From Erinaceus europaeus (lineage: Eukaryota; Chordata; Mammalia; Eulipotyphla; Erinaceidae): 64,000 nucleotides of DNA. The notes under the pieces were generated by a model, which saw only the letters and a list, made by a program, of their open reading frames with translations, was not told the origin of the DNA and searched no databases. The translations under genes were made by a program, and so were the position numbers. The stretch's first letter is position 1. The number at the start of each line of letters is the position of its first letter. Positions 33,661-45,929 of the stretch are shown here, piece after piece. Location of the stretch: positions 69,501,357 to 69,565,356 of the forward strand of contig NC_080175.1 of NCBI RefSeq assembly GCF_950295315.1, written 5' to 3'.

Positions 33661-34100
33661 GCCAAAACAAAACAGAAAACAAGCAAACAAAATAATTAAT
33701 TTAGGATAGTGAGGTCCTTACTCTGTAAACAAAAAGTGGTTTACCATTTACATCAGTAATGAATGGTAGTTCCTGCTGCTTCACAGTTTTGTCTGGATTT
33801 GGCACTGTCAGGGTTTTAGATTCTGGCCACACTTCAGTTGATTTGATTTACAGTTTCCTCATTTCTCCATTTACTCACCTTTTATCTGTAAATCATCTTT
33901 CATGAGATGAGGTAGAGCTATTCAGTATATTCAGCCACTTCCCATTGTGTTGTTTGCGTCCTTATTGCTGAGTTGAAAGATCTTTGATATTTTGGATAAA
34001 TATCTTTTTGTTTAATCAGATTTGTTACTTGAAAACATATTTTTCTTGGTTTGTGACTTTTTTTCTTCTGTTGACCAATATGTTTCTCCTATAGGAAAGT
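33661..34100. other. Unique intergenic sequence
   Basis: No gene or repeat recognised. Confidence 0.4.
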
Positions 34101-34115
34101 TAACTAGACCTTTTA

Positions 34116-34117
34116 AT

Positions 34118-34152
<35 letters not shown>

Positions 34153-34492
34153 TCTCCAGGGTTATTGCTGGGCTCAGTGCCTGCACCATGAATCCACCAC
34201 TCCTGGAGGCCACTTTTTCCCCCTTTTGTTGCCCTTGTTGTTGTAGCCTCTTTGTGGTTATTATTATTACCATCGTTGATGTTGTTCGTTGTTGGATAGG
34301 ACAGAGAGAAATGGAGAAAGGAGGGGAAGATAGAGAGGGGGAGAGAAAGACAGATACCTGCAGACCTGCTTCACCGCCTGTGAAGCAACTCCCCTGCAGG
34401 TGCAGAGCTGGGGGTTCGAACCGGGATCCTTACGCCAGTCCTTGTGCTTTGTGCCATGTGCGCTTGACCCACTGCGCCACCGCCAGACCCCC
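34116..34492 (-). repeat. SINE family A with 3' module and target-site duplication
   Basis: Begins with a (TTTA)n tail to 34155, then 'ctccagggttattgctgggc', 'caccatgaatccaccactcc', 'cccccttttgttgcccttg', 'ggataggacagagagaaatg', 'cctgcagacctgcttcaccg' and the head to 34492. Flanked by AACTAGACCTTTTAA-type repeats at 34102-34115 and 34493-34506. Confidence 0.92.
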
Positions 34493-34506
34493 AACTAGAC
34501 TTTTAA

Positions 34507-34905
34507 GATGATTTGCAATGCATTATTTATTTTATCTAATTTGGAAAAGTTGTGATTTTTAGACAAGCAAAATTTTATTATAAGTAAGACACAAAACATA
34601 GACATGGCCATATTTAACAGAGCATTTGTAAAGCCAGTACAGCAATATAGTGTTGTAACCTAGCTCTTATCTATTCTTTCTGTTCCTGTAGGGCTTATTC
34701 CTGCTGTCTGGAACATTACAATTTGTGTATGGTAGTGTTTGGTAGTATCTCCTTTAGTTTTCTATATTGCAGATAATTTTTTTAAGAAAAATAATCAATG
34801 ATTATTAAAACTGGATTAAATCTGAGAACTTAGCTGAGGAGGAAGGCATCCCTATAATTAAGTTTTCTTCATAAGTGTTCATACATCGCATAGCAGAAAG
34901 TAGAA

Positions 34906-34907
<2 letters not shown>
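34507..34907. other. Unique intergenic sequence
   Basis: Nothing recognised. Confidence 0.4.

Positions 34908-34952
<45 letters not shown>
34908..34952. repeat. (TA)n microsatellite
   Basis: About 20 uninterrupted AT units. Such runs can form cruciforms and are often length-variable. Confidence 0.95.
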
Positions 34953-34955
<3 letters not shown>

Positions 34956-35796
34956 TTTCCTATTGGAAAAACTATATTGGCTAATGGCTATTGGCTAATG
35001 GTTCTTGAGAGTGATGTAAGAAATTTATTTTTAATTCCTGTGCTTTTAAGTCATCATAATTTATTGTTTCTAATACAATTAAACAGCCAAATATTACAAT
35101 CTGAGTAAGAACAAATTTTTAAAAAGATACCTATTGGAAAGGTTGTTTAATAGCTTCTTGGCTCATTTTATAATCATTGTTACACTTCACTTCACATTCT
35201 TCAGTTCTTCCTTTAGTAATTAAGTACTTCAGGTTTTTCCATACCATTTAAGTATTAATTTCTACACTTTTCTTTTTGGTTAAGAAATTAACAAGAAAAA
35301 GACATTATTTTGATACAAGCAAATTATTTTTCAGGCAGTTAACAGGAATGGGATTACATCCTTTAGGAAATTTACTGGTAATTTTTCTATCCAGTGATAG
35401 AATTGATGAGGAGAGGGATACTGAAATGTTTCCTAATCATTCATTTTGTCACGTTAGGATTCATTAAGTGCAAAGATTCAAAAGGCCTCATGGAAGAAAA
35501 TAAAGTCACATATGTCTGTGATCAGCTATACAAAGAAGAGTAACGGGTGTGTCACACTCAGTGTGACAAGAAAATAATTCAGTTTACAGGAGAAAAACAA
35601 TGATAAATAAATTAAAGAAAATCTAATGCTCTTAAAGGAACAATATATAAATTTCTAAAAATTTACATATTGTTCTACCTACCTCAGAGTAGCCTGCAGT
35701 TTGCTTATCTGGAACATATGTCTACAGGTAGTTGACTAAATTAGTAGATAACTATATTTTGTGTCTAGTTTGAGCATCCAAGCAAAGTCAACAAGT
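34953..35796. other. Unique intergenic sequence
   Basis: No gene recognised. A 15-base near-duplicate (attggctaatggctattgg) occurs at 34976-34998. Confidence 0.4.
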
Positions 35797-35799
35797 ACC

Positions 35800-36093
35800 C
35801 CAAGGTTATTGCTGGGGCTCAGTGCCTGTACTACAAATACACTGCTCCTGATGACCATTTTTACCATTGTTGTTGGTGTTGTTGCTGTTACTGTTGTTGG
35901 ATAGGGCAGAGAGAAATTGAGGAGAGAGGAAGTTACAGAGAGGGAGAAAGACAGACACTTGCAGACCTGCTTCATGCTTGTGAAGCAACCTCCCTGTAGA
36001 TGGGACGCCAGTGGTTGGAACCAGGATCCTTGAGCCAATCCTTACACTTTGCACTATGTGCAACTTAACCTAATGTGCTACTGCCCAACCATC
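35800..36093 (-). repeat. SINE family A with 3' module
   Basis: 'aaggttattgctggggctca', 'tgttgttggatagggcagag', 'acttgcagacctgcttcatg', 'gatgggacgccagtggttgg' and a degraded head ending near 'gtgctactgcccaacc'. Confidence 0.85.
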
Positions 36094-36097
36094 CCTC

Positions 36098-36325
36098 CCT
36101 TTTTTATTGTGGGTTTAATGGTTTATAGAATAGTTGTTGGCACATGGGTATAATCTCTCACCCACAACCTAGGTCCTTGTCCATCATCGTGCACCAAAAC
36201 CTTAAAGCCACTGCTCCACCCCTCCCTGCCCTCCTTCTGAGTCCTTTCCTTTGGTGCAATACACTGCACCCAGGTACCAGGTATTGTGTAGTCAGTATCC
36301 ATGTGAGGAAAAAGGCAATTAGCTC
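36098..36325 (-). mobile_element. LINE-1 3' end fragment
   Basis: 'ttttttattgtgggtttaat', 'cacaacctaggtccttgtcc', 'cctttggtgcaatacactgc' and 'accaggtattgtgtagtca' follow the reverse complement of the L1 3' UTR as at 9137. Confidence 0.72.
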
Positions 36326-36544
36326 AACAGTAAATACATATGACAGTTTCAGTTTGTGATCAGTTTTGAGAAAATAAAGCAAGCTGACTATAGAAGCCCA
36401 ATAGTTGATTAGTAATATACATAATACTAAATATAAAACTTTATTATTTAGTACTAATATTTATGTCATTTATTCCATTCTTACACCAGTTATGTTGAGT
36501 GGTTCTTAAAATCTGGTCTGAGGAATAGAACATTGAGAACTTTA

Positions 36545-36770
36545 GTTTCAGGTAGTAGCAAGTCCTGTAGAGAGCACAAGTTATAACGCACACGGACCCA
36601 GATTCAAGTACCAGGACCCTCTCTACAGGAAGAAACTGTCATAACTGGTGAAACAGTGATGCAGGTATCTATCTTTCCCTCTCCCTGTCACTCCCCCTTT
36701 CCTTTGCATGTCTCTGTCTCTATCTATACAAAATAGATAACTAAAATAAGAAGCTAGAATAAAAAAAAAA
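36545..36770 (+). repeat. SINE family C
   Basis: 'caggtagtagcaagtcctgt', 'cacacggacccagattcaag', 'aaactggtgaaacagtgatgc'-like segment, pyrimidine run and an A-rich tail. Diverged. Confidence 0.7.
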
Positions 36771-38485
36771 AGCTTAAAGCAACATTAGGGATCCTTTTGC
36801 ACTGTTTTTTTCCCCATCTGTTCCATACTTCTACCTCCAGAAATTGTCAAAATTTTTAATTTTGTATTTATCATTTGCTTACTTTCCCTAATCTGACCAA
36901 ACATGTGTACTAGAAAAATATCTTCTTTAGTTTCCCACATCTAAAATGTAGTGAACATGCAGCTTTTTACTGTTGTTGTTGTTGTTACTATTTGGGGGGG
37001 GAAATCTACATTTTTTTCTTGACATTAGTCCATATAGATGCATCTCCACTCATTTTCAGTGCTGTGTGTGATGTTCTAGTGAGTGAATTCCTCACAGTGT
37101 ATTATTCCAGCCGGCTTTTGATTGATTTGTGGATTGTTTTCGGGTATTGCTTTCTCTTTCTTGCTATTGCAGTCTATAGAGCTAGATAAATTCTAGATTT
37201 TACTTTTAACACAGTGTGTTAAATTTTCCAGTTTTGCTACTGAAATGTGTGCAGATATGGAATTTTATATCGACAGGAACCACTTAGCTTTTCTAAATAC
37301 ATTTTCTGTTGTTTTTTTTTTTCCTTCAAATTGTACTATCTATAGCTACTAGAAATGCAACCATTAGGACACAGGATGTTCTGCACAGAGATAATATCAT
37401 CAGAACTCCTTAAGGTGGGATAATTTTGGTTCTGGGAAAAAGTATTGAGAAGTCAAAATGTAGACAAAATCTAAACGTGAAGAAAAGCCTAGGTAGGTCC
37501 TTGTAGGACACTGAAAATAGTAGTCAGCATGAAGAACAAATAATTTTATGCACTACACAAAATTGCTGGCAATTGTCATATATCCATCATGTCAGAATAT
37601 ATATTGACTACAAATGTAAATATTATAATATAGAGATTTTTATGATAGCATGCATTATATAATACTTAAATATAAAAAAACTACATAATAATATAACACA
37701 CACACATATTTAACGAATTGCAGACTACATAAGGCAGAAAGACAACTGACCTCTTGATTAATCATGGGGAAATTTGTAAAAGACTCCAGAAACAGAGGTC
37801 TTAAACTGATGTGTGACGATAATTTTAGAAGTGTCATTTCACGTAAGATGTGATTGATCTTCCTCAAAATGTCACCTCTAATCATCTCTGTGCTCCAGAA
37901 GGATTCAAGAGATTTGGCTAAGAAGTAGTCAGCAGAAGACATTTGAATCATATTAGAACTTGACTTCCTCTGTTTGGGGTTGATTTTGTAAGGTGCTGGT
38001 GACTATTAGAGTCCAAAGCTTCTCACAACAGACTCCTTGCCATGACCACAGAGAAGCAGTTTAAATATATAGAGTATGGTTAGTTATTTCAGACTCTAGT
38101 GGGTTTGTTTTTCCCCATCAGACACAATTTTAGAATTTGTTAACGTCCTCTTCAGAACCAAAATTAATTACAGATTAACAACAGTTATGAAGTCGAATAA
38201 AACCAGGCCACCTGATTAATTAATGTTTCTACCTTATACCCATAGAAAGAAGCAAGGTGTTTTAAAAAAGATAATTGAACAAAAAAGTTTAACAAAAAGG
38301 CATCAAAGAAACAGAGACTATACTGTCTTTTTCAAATGAGTCATCAGTCTTAAAATTCTGGCATTGACTTGTACTTTATAGCACATTTGATTTTATTCCA
38401 ATAATATTCTTTACATAAAAATACTGAATAATATCCTAAAAATTCCAAAATGTAGCTTTACTTTTAGTTTTTAAAATTATAATAC
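36771..38485. other. Unique intergenic sequence
   Basis: About 1.7 kb with no gene or repeat recognised. (TTG)n of five units at 36971-36987 and a T tract at 37312-37323. Confidence 0.45.
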
Positions 38486-38487
38486 AG

Positions 38488-38600
38488 GGATGGGGAGAGG
38501 GCACATTGATTATGCAAAAACACTTTCATGCTTGAGGCTCCAGTGTCCTCAGCATTACCATCAGATAGAGCTGAGTAGTACTCTGAATAAAATAAAATTA
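38488..38600 (+). repeat. SINE family B
   Basis: 'ggatggggagagggcacatt', 'gattatgcaaaaacactttc', 'atgcttgaggctccagtgtc', 'accatcagatagagctgagt' and an A-rich tail. Confidence 0.78.
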
Positions 38601-38822
38601 AGTAAAAATGAATGAAAGACAAAATCAGGTAAAAATGCAATTGCAATACATGTTGTACTGTAATTCTAAAGGAATATAATGCATTTAAAATGATTAATTC
38701 TAAATATCACATCTACGTGAGATAATAGAATTTCATAACCATTCTACATTGTAAAAGGTAGAGACAATACCATGTAATATTTATTTTTGGATAGAGACAG
38801 GAAATAAGAAAAAGGAGGAGGT

Positions 38823-39604
38823 AGGATCAGGCTGGAGGACTTCTGGAGGTGGGGCTACAGAGCAATAGCAGCTGTGTTTCTCCCCTCTTCTCTCCTGGGT
38901 CAACTAGGAATACCAAAGGAGACCACCTAGGACCACAACAAGACAGCACTAGAATGACTTCAGAACCCCACCAAATCACCGGTGAGTGCAAACACGTGTT
39001 GCTCGTGGACAGAGAGGAGCCTAGTGAGAGATTAAGTGGCTGGTAACAGTCCAGCAGTTTACCAGTTGAGACACCACCTCCAGTATGTTTCACCAAAAGG
39101 GGCAACTGAAGGGAAGAGAAAACTCTCCTGAGACTCACCAAATTCAACTGTGAGTCTCCATTGCTACTGCCCTCAGAACCTGGAGCAGTGGCAGGGAGGA
39201 CCTGTGCTGACACATAGGGACAGAGAACTAATGAGGAAACTCATGAGAAGATCTATATCAGGGTGGTCTAGCTGTGGGGCTGAGAAAGTCTGTTTGCATA
39301 ACCACTGGATTATCTCTGCCTCACCCTGCTTTATCTCTTGGTCAGGAGTCAGTGATTAAGCAAAGAAGCCTACTTATAGTTTAAAAGCCATCAGGCTCCC
39401 ATAGCCTAGAGGGAAGAAATAGAACAAAAGAGGCTTTTAAGCTACTGAGCTCCAACTCAGGGATTAAAATACTATTGAAACAACTGTCAATTTCCACAAC
39501 TGTGAACCCTTTAAGTACCTTACTTAGACACAAGTCAATCCAGGCAAGAGTGATCAGTAGTTTGAAAAGTACTGAGAGAGGGACCTCATAACATACTATA
39601 TAAA
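38823..39604 (+). promoter_or_regulatory. L1 5' UTR (internal promoter region)
   Basis: The GC-richer leader begins 'aggatcaggctggaggactt' and runs to the ORF1 start. In L1 elements this region holds the internal Pol II promoter; this is family knowledge, and no single motif is claimed. A minus-strand frame of 128 codons lies at 38827-39213. Confidence 0.75.
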
Positions 39605-40858
39605 ATGGTTAAACCAACAAGAAGAAATATTTGAGTCCAGCTAAGAGCCCACCAAAGGTTGAAGCACAAAACAATGAGGTCAACATCCAAACACTAGTTA
39701 AGGAAATAATCACAGGAGTGAGTAAAGAATTTGAAAGAATTGACCTCAGAAATACAGAAACAATAAATGAGACACTGGAAGAAAACACTAATTATATCCT
39801 GGTTATTAGAGAGCTGAAATAGCTGAGTTAAGAACATAACTAGCTGAACAAGCTAAAACAGTATCAGAACAGGGTAACAAAATAGATGAACTCCAGAAAA
39901 CAGTAGAGGGGAGAGAGAATAGAATCAATGAGGCTGAAGATAGACTTAGCAATATCAAGGACGAATTAGAGGCAACTAAAAAAGAAGTAAGAGATCTCAA
40001 AAAGAGATTAAGAAATTCTGGAGGGTTGGGTGGTGGTGCAGTGGGTTAAGCGCATGTGGCGCAAAGCGCAGGGACTAGTGTAGGGATCCCAGTTCCAGCC
40101 CCCGGCTCCCCACCTGTAGGGGAATCGCTTCACAGGCAGTGAAGCAAGTCTGCAGGTGTTTATCTTTCTCTCCCCCTCTCTGTCTTCCCCTCCTCTCTCC
40201 ATTTCTCTCTGTCCTGTCCAACAATGAACGACATCAACAATGGCAATAATAATAACTACAACAAGGCTACAACAACAAGGGCAACAAAGGGGAAAAAAAT
40301 GGCCTCCAGGAGCAGTGGACTCATGGTGCAGGCACAGAGCCCACCAATAACCCTGGAGGAAAAAAAAGAAAGAAATTCTGAAAACAATAACAGAGACCTA
40401 TGGGATGACTTCAAAAGAAATAATATACGCATTACTGGCTTACCAGAGGAAGAAAGAGAGGGAGGGGAAGAAAGAATTCTTTAGGACATAATAGCTGAGC
40501 ACTTCTCTAGTCTAGACAACATAAAAGACATAAAGTTTCAAGGAGACCAGAGGGTCTCAAACAGAATTAACACTGACTTAAAGACACCAAGACACATCAT
40601 ATTTAGAACGGAAAGGAATAAGGATAAAGAAAGGATGCTGAAGGCTGCAAGAGAAAAATCAAAGAGTCACCTACAGAAGAAAACACATAAGATTAGCAGC
40701 AGACTTCTCCACACAAACACTACAGGCCAGAAGGGAATGGCAAGATATCTATTGAGTGCTCACTGAGAAAGGCTTTCAACCAACATTACTGTATCCTGCT
40801 AGACTGTCATTTAGACTAGATGGAGGAATAAAAGTTCTGAAAGGCCTTCTATAAACAG
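39605..40858 (+). pseudogene. L1 ORF1 remnant (RNA-binding chaperone)
   Basis: ORF1 protein binds L1 RNA as a coiled-coil trimer. The first ATG (39605) meets a stop after nine codons, and a frame shift follows. Recognisable parts are a helical, heptad-like region around 39860-40010 (QKTVEGRENRINEAEDRLSN, KDELEATKKEVRDLKKRL), the start of the RRM-like part (DLWDDFKRNNIRITGLPEEE) after the SINE at 40021-40369, and the C-terminal domain (RINTDLKTPRHIIFRTERN, then AAREKSKSHLQKKTHKISS). In-frame stops at about 40484 and 40754 confirm inactivity. Confidence 0.85.
40021..40369 (+). repeat. SINE family A with 3' module inserted in L1 ORF1
   Basis: Head 'gagggttgggtggtggtgca', 'cccggctccccacctgtagg', 'cagtgaagcaagtctgcagg', pyrimidine run, 'tgtcctgtccaacaatgaac', 'gcctccaggagcagtggact' and an A-rich end. 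Flanked by AAGAAATTCTG at 40010-40020 and 40370-40380, so it landed after the L1. Confidence 0.95.
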
Positions 40859-40889
40859 AACACCATAAATATGCCATATATCAGAACAC

Positions 40890-43800
40890 TCTAAAATTCT
40901 ACAAGAATGGCATTAAAATATCTTCAATCTTTGATATCAATAAATGGCAATGGCCTAAATTCACCTATTAAAAGGCACAGAATAAGGAAACAAAAGGGAA
41001 TAAATAAATAAACAAACAAATAAATAATTTTTTAAATAGGCACAAAATAGGAAGATAGATCAGAAAACATAACCCAACAATATGGTGTTTACAGGAAACC
41101 CACCTAACTCAAGAAGAAAAACAGACCTAAAGTGAAATGATGGAAAAGTACACAGGCCAATGGCCCACAAAAAAGGGAAGGAACAACTATTCTCATATCT
41201 GACATGATAGACTTTAACATAAATACAATTTAAAAAGATAGGGGTGGACACTACTTAATGCTCAGCGGATCAGTCAATCAAGAGGACTTAACAATTATTA
41301 ACATCCATGCACACAATGAGAAGCCATAGAAATACATCAAACATCTACTGAAAGAACTGCAGCAATATATTAACAGCAACACCGTCATAGTAGGGGACTT
41401 CAACACCCCACTCTCTCAACTTGAAAGAGCTCCCAGTCAGAAAGTCAATAAAGACATAAGGGAGATAAATGAAGAGATATATCAAATAGAACTATTGGAC
41501 ATTTTCAGAGTCATTCATCCCAAGAAACTGGAATACACATTTTAATCAAGTCCACATGGGTCATTCTCAAGGATAGACCATATGTTAGGTCACAAAGACA
41601 GTATCGTCAAATTCAAGAGCATTGAAAATAACCCCAAGCATATTCTCAGACCACAGTGGAATTAAACTAACACTTAACAATCAACAAAAGATTAGTAATA
41701 GTCCCCAAAATGTGGAAGCTCATCAGTACACTACATAACAACTACTGGGTCAAAGAGGAAATAAAGAAAGAAATCAATATGTTTCAAGAGTTCAATGAAA
41801 ATGAAGACACAACCTATTAAAATATTTGGGACACAGCTAAGGCAGTACTGAAAGGGACGTTCATAGCCATACAAGCACACATTAGGAAACAAGAAAAAGC
41901 ACAAATAAACAGCCTGGTTGCACATCTTAAATACCTAGAAGAAGAAGAACAAAGGAACCCTAAAGCAACCAGAAGGACAGAAAAAAAAGTTAAGGAAGAA
42001 ATAAATAACATTGAGAATAATAAAACTATACAAAAGATAAACAAAAGTAAATGTTGGTAATTCAAAAGAGTGAATGAAATCAACAAACCTTTAGTCAGAC
42101 TCACAAAACAAAAAAGGGAAAAGACCCAAATAAATCTGATCATAAATGAAAGAGGAGATATCACAACAGACACCACAGAAATTCAACATATCATGTGAGG
42201 CTTCTATGACTAACTATATTCCACCAAGCTAGAGAACCTTGAAAAAATGGACAATTTCTTAGATACCTACGAACTTCCAAAATTAAGTAAAGAGGAACTA
42301 GATAACAGGAACAGGCCCTTCACAGCTAATGAAATTGAAACAGTTATCAAAAACCTTCCCAATAATAAAAGTACTGGACCAGATGGTTTTACAAATGAAT
42401 TCTACAAAATCTTCAAAGAAGAACTAATCCCTTTACTTTTAAAAGTCTTCCAGCTCCCCACCTGCAGGGGAGTCGCTTCACAGGCGGTGAAGCAGGTCTG
42501 CAGGTGTCTATCTTTCTCTCCTCCTCTCTGTCTTCCCCTCCTCTCTCCATTTCTCTCTGTCCTATCCAACAACGACAACAACAATAATAACTACAACAAT
42601 AAAACAACAAGGGCAACAAAAGGGAATAAATAAATAAAATAAATTTAAAAAAAAAACTTGAAAAAAAAAAGTCTTCCAGAAGATTTAAGACACTGAAATA
42701 CTCCCAGCTTCTATGAAGCCAACATCACTTTGATATCAAAAGCAGATAGGGACACAACCAAAAAAGAAAACTACACACCAATATCTCTGATGAACATAGA
42801 TGCTAAAATGTTGAACAAAATTCTAGACAACCAGATACAGCAGTATATTAAAAAGATTGTTCGTCGTGTCCAAGTGGGGTTTATCCCAGGCATGCAAGGT
42901 TGGTTAAATATATGTAAATCAATCAATGTGAGCTACTCCATCAACAAAAGCAAGATCAAAAACCACATGGTCATACCAATAGATGTAGAGAAAACCTTTG
43001 ACAAAATAAAACTTCCTTTTATCATCAAAACACTAAAAAAAATGGAAATAGATGGAAAATTCTTGAAGATAGTGGAGTCTATATATAGCAAACCTACAGC
43101 TGACATCATATTCGGTGGTGAAAAACTGGAAGTATTTCCCCTCAGATCAGGTACTAGACAGAGCTGCCCACTATCACCATTACTATTCAACACAGTATTG
43201 GAATTTCTTGCCATAGCAATCAGGGAGAAGCCAGGAATTAAAGGCATACAGATTGGAAGAGAAGAAGTCAAACTCTCCCTATTTACAGATGACATGATAG
43301 TATACATAGAAAAACCTAAGGAATCCAGCAAGAAGTTTTGGATATCATCAGGCTGTACAGTAAGGTGTCAGGCTACAATATTAACATTCAAAAAATCAGT
43401 GGCATTCCTCTATGTAAACACTAAGTTATAAGAAGTTGAAATCCAGAAATCAGTTCCTTTTACTATAGCATCCAAAGTGATAAAATATCTAGGAATAAAC
43501 CTAACCAAAGTGAAAGAGTTGTATACTGAAAATTATGAGTCACTACTCAAGGAAATAGAAAAAGAAACTAAGAAGTGGAAAGATATTCCATTTTCATTGG
43601 TTGGAAGAATTAACATCATCAAAATGAATATACTACCCAGAGACATATACAAATTTAATGCTGTCACCATGAAGATACCAAGCACATTTTTTAGGAGAAT
43701 AGAACAAATGCTACAAATGTTTATCTGGAATCAGAAAAGACCTAGAATTGCCAAAACAATCTTGAGAAAGAAAAACAGAACTGGAGGCATCACACTCCCA

Positions 43801-44996
43801 CATCTCAAATTGTATTAGAGGGCCACTGTAATCAAAACTGCTTGGTACTGGAACATGAAGAGACACACTGACCAGTGGAATAGAATTGAGAGCCCAGAAG
43901 TAATCCCCCACACCTATGGACATCTATTCTTTGACAAAAGTCAAAGACTATTAAATGGGGGAAGGAAAATCTCTTCAACAAATTGTGTTGGAAAAAGTGG
44001 GTTGAAACATGCAGAAGAATGAAACTGAACCACTGTATTTCACCAAATACAAAAGTAAATTCCAAGTGGATCAAGGACTTGGGTTTTAGACCAGAAACTA
44101 TCAGATACTTAGAGGAAAATACTGGCAGAACTCTTTTCCGCATAAATTTTAAAGACATCTTCAATAAAGTGAATCCAATTACAAAGAAGACTAAGGCAAG
44201 CATAAACCTATGGGACTATATCAAATTAAAAAGCTTCTGCATAGCAAAAGAAACCACTACCCAAACCAAGAGACCCCTCATAGAATGGGAGAAGATCTTT
44301 ACATGCCATATGTCAGACAAGAGGCTAATAACAAGAATATATACAGAGCTTGCCAAACTCAACCACAGGAAAACAAATAACCCCATCCAAAAATGGAGGG
44401 AGGACATGGACAGAATATTCACCACAGAAGAGATCCAAAAGGCTGAGAAACACATGAAAAAATCCTCCAAGTCTTTGATTGTCAGAAAAATGCAAATAAA
44501 GACAACAGTGAAATATCACTTCACTCCTGTGAGAATATCATACATCAGAAAAGGTAGCAGCAGCAAATGCTGGAGAGGTTGTGGGGTCAAAGGAACCCTC
44601 CTTCACTGCTGGTGGGAATATCAACCTCTGTGGAGAAAAGTCTGGAGATCTCTCAGAAGGCTAGAAATGGACCTACCCTATGATCCTGCAGTTCCTTTCC
44701 TTGGGATATATCCTAAGGAACCCAACACATCCATCCAAAAAGATCTGTGTACACATGTTCTTAGCAGCACAATTTGTAGTAGCCAAAACTTGGAAGCAAC
44801 CTAGGTGTCCAACAACAGATGAGTGGCTGAGCAAGTTGTGGTAAATATACACAGTGGAATACTACTCAGCTATAAAAATGGTGACTTCACCATTTTCAGC
44901 CAATCTTGGATGGATCTTGAAAAAATCATGTTAAGTGAAATAAGTCAGAAACAGAAGGATGAATATGGGATGATCTCACTCTCAGGCAGAAGTTGA
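40890..44996 (+). pseudogene. L1 ORF2 remnant (endonuclease/reverse transcriptase)
   Basis: ORF2 supplies the endonuclease and reverse transcriptase for target-primed retrotransposition. Endonuclease part about 41000-41700: IVGDFNTPLSQ (catalytic D of the GDFN motif) and SRIDHMLGHK (catalytic D and H) are visible between stops. RT part about 42247-43440: NLPNNKSTGPDGFTNEFYK, then [12 protein letters not shown] (motif A, Asp kept), [12 protein letters not shown], and FTDDMIVY (motif C; family form has Ala where Thr stands here, both Asp kept). A frameshift near 43345 breaks the RT. C-terminal part 43477-44996: [31 protein letters not shown], the Cys-rich segment [20 protein letters not shown], final stop 44994-44996. 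A SINE (42454-42666) splits the RT domain. Confidence 0.92.
42454..42666 (+). repeat. 5'-truncated SINE family A inserted in L1 ORF2
   Basis: Starts inside the family at 'ctccccacctgcaggggagt', then 'ggtgaagcaggtctgcaggt', pyrimidine run, 'tcctatccaacaacgacaac', and A-rich tail. The tRNA-like head is missing. Flanked by AAAAGTCTTCCAG at 42441-42453 and 42667-42679. Nearly consensus, hence young. Confidence 0.95.
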
Positions 44997-45236
44997 AAAA
45001 CAAGATCAGAAGAGAAAACACAAGGAGAACCTGAACTGGAACTGGCGTAGTAAAAAGACTCTGAGGTGGGTAGGTGGAGGGGGATACAGGTCCAAGAAGG
45101 ATGACAGAGGACCTAGTGGAGGTAGTATTATTATATGGAAAACTGGGAAATGTTATGCATCTACACACTATTATATTTACTGTCGAATGTACAACATTAA
45201 TTTCCCAATAAAGAAATTTTAAAAAAATAAATAACT
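44997..45236 (+). promoter_or_regulatory. L1 3' UTR and A-rich end
   Basis: 'aaaacaagatcagaagagaa' to 'acaacattaatttcccaata', with the AATAAAG signal at about 45207 and the A-rich end to 45236. The same segment forms the truncated minus-strand copies at 9137 and 36098. Confidence 0.85.
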
Positions 45237-45403
45237 AAAGGAGGAGGTGTGAAGGAAAGGGAGAGAGAGAGAGAGAGATTGAGAGAGGGAGGGAACCTGC
45301 AGCCCTTTTTCTCCACTTGTGAATCTTCTCTTCTGCAGGTTAGGACCAGATGCTTGAACCTGTGTCCTTGTCCACTGAAGTGCACACTCAACCAGGTGTG
45401 CCA

Positions 45404-45925
45404 CATTTTTTCTACACTTTCTTTTCCTTCCTTTTATATGTTCCTTTCCACATTCTTTCTTTCCTTTTTCCTTTCTCTATTTTTCATACTACATAAGTAA
45501 TGAAGAAAATGTGTCCAAAATCAAACCTGACCATCCCAAAACTTGATTTTATCACTTAGGAAAGTTATTTTATATCTGATTATAAAATCATAGTGACAAT
45601 CCTACATGCTTCATGTGTTTTTTGTTTGGTTAGTTGGTGTAGTGAAATAATCAGTACAAACTAATCAGTCCAATTTCATCCCATAGTAAATTGCTCAATA
45701 TATGGTAGGCCTCAATAAAATTGCAGTTGTTTTAATTTTAAGTCAAAGGCAATACCCCGAATATTTAAAGATGTATAAAGTCAAAGTTGTTAAAATAGCT
45801 CACATATACCTGAATTAGGAAGTGGACTTTAAAAAGTCATCTGTATAAAGAAAATGAGGTGTGTATTAACATGTAGCATAATATTCAGTCTTATTAAATA
45901 TGGAAACCTGGTTCCATATTTTCAT
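45404..45925. other. Unique intergenic sequence
   Basis: A TTTCCTT-rich stretch at 45416-45485, otherwise nothing recognised. Confidence 0.4.
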
Positions 45926-45929
45926 GACT

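Larger units (their letters stand above)
38823..45236 (+). mobile_element. LINE-1 retrotransposon, essentially full length, inactive
   Basis: About 6.4 kb including two nested SINEs, flanked by a 12-bp target-site duplication. Order: 5' UTR (38823-39604), ORF1 remnant (39605-40858), ORF2 remnant (about 40890-44996), 3' UTR (44997-45236) with AATAAAG and an A-rich end. Both reading frames carry multiple stops and frameshifts, and each is interrupted by a SINE. Sequence shared with the truncated copies at 2181, 9137 and 36098 shows it belongs to the main L1 lineage of this genome. Confidence 0.95.
38778..45403 (-). repeat. SINE family C split by the full-length L1 (38778-38822 and 45237-45403)
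   Basis: Left part: 'tatttatttttggatagaga' to 'aaaggaggaggt'. Right part: GA-rich run, 'gggaacctgcagcccttttt', 'ctccacttgtgaatcttctc', 'tctgcaggttaggaccagat' and head 'caaccaggtgtgccac'. The 12-bp AAAGGAGGAGGT (38811-38822 and 45237-45248) is the L1 target duplication. Confidence 0.85.

Noticed and set aside
42247..42633. 128-codon frame that looks like a fusion protein
   Set aside because: It is L1 ORF2 reading into an inserted SINE, not a gene fusion.
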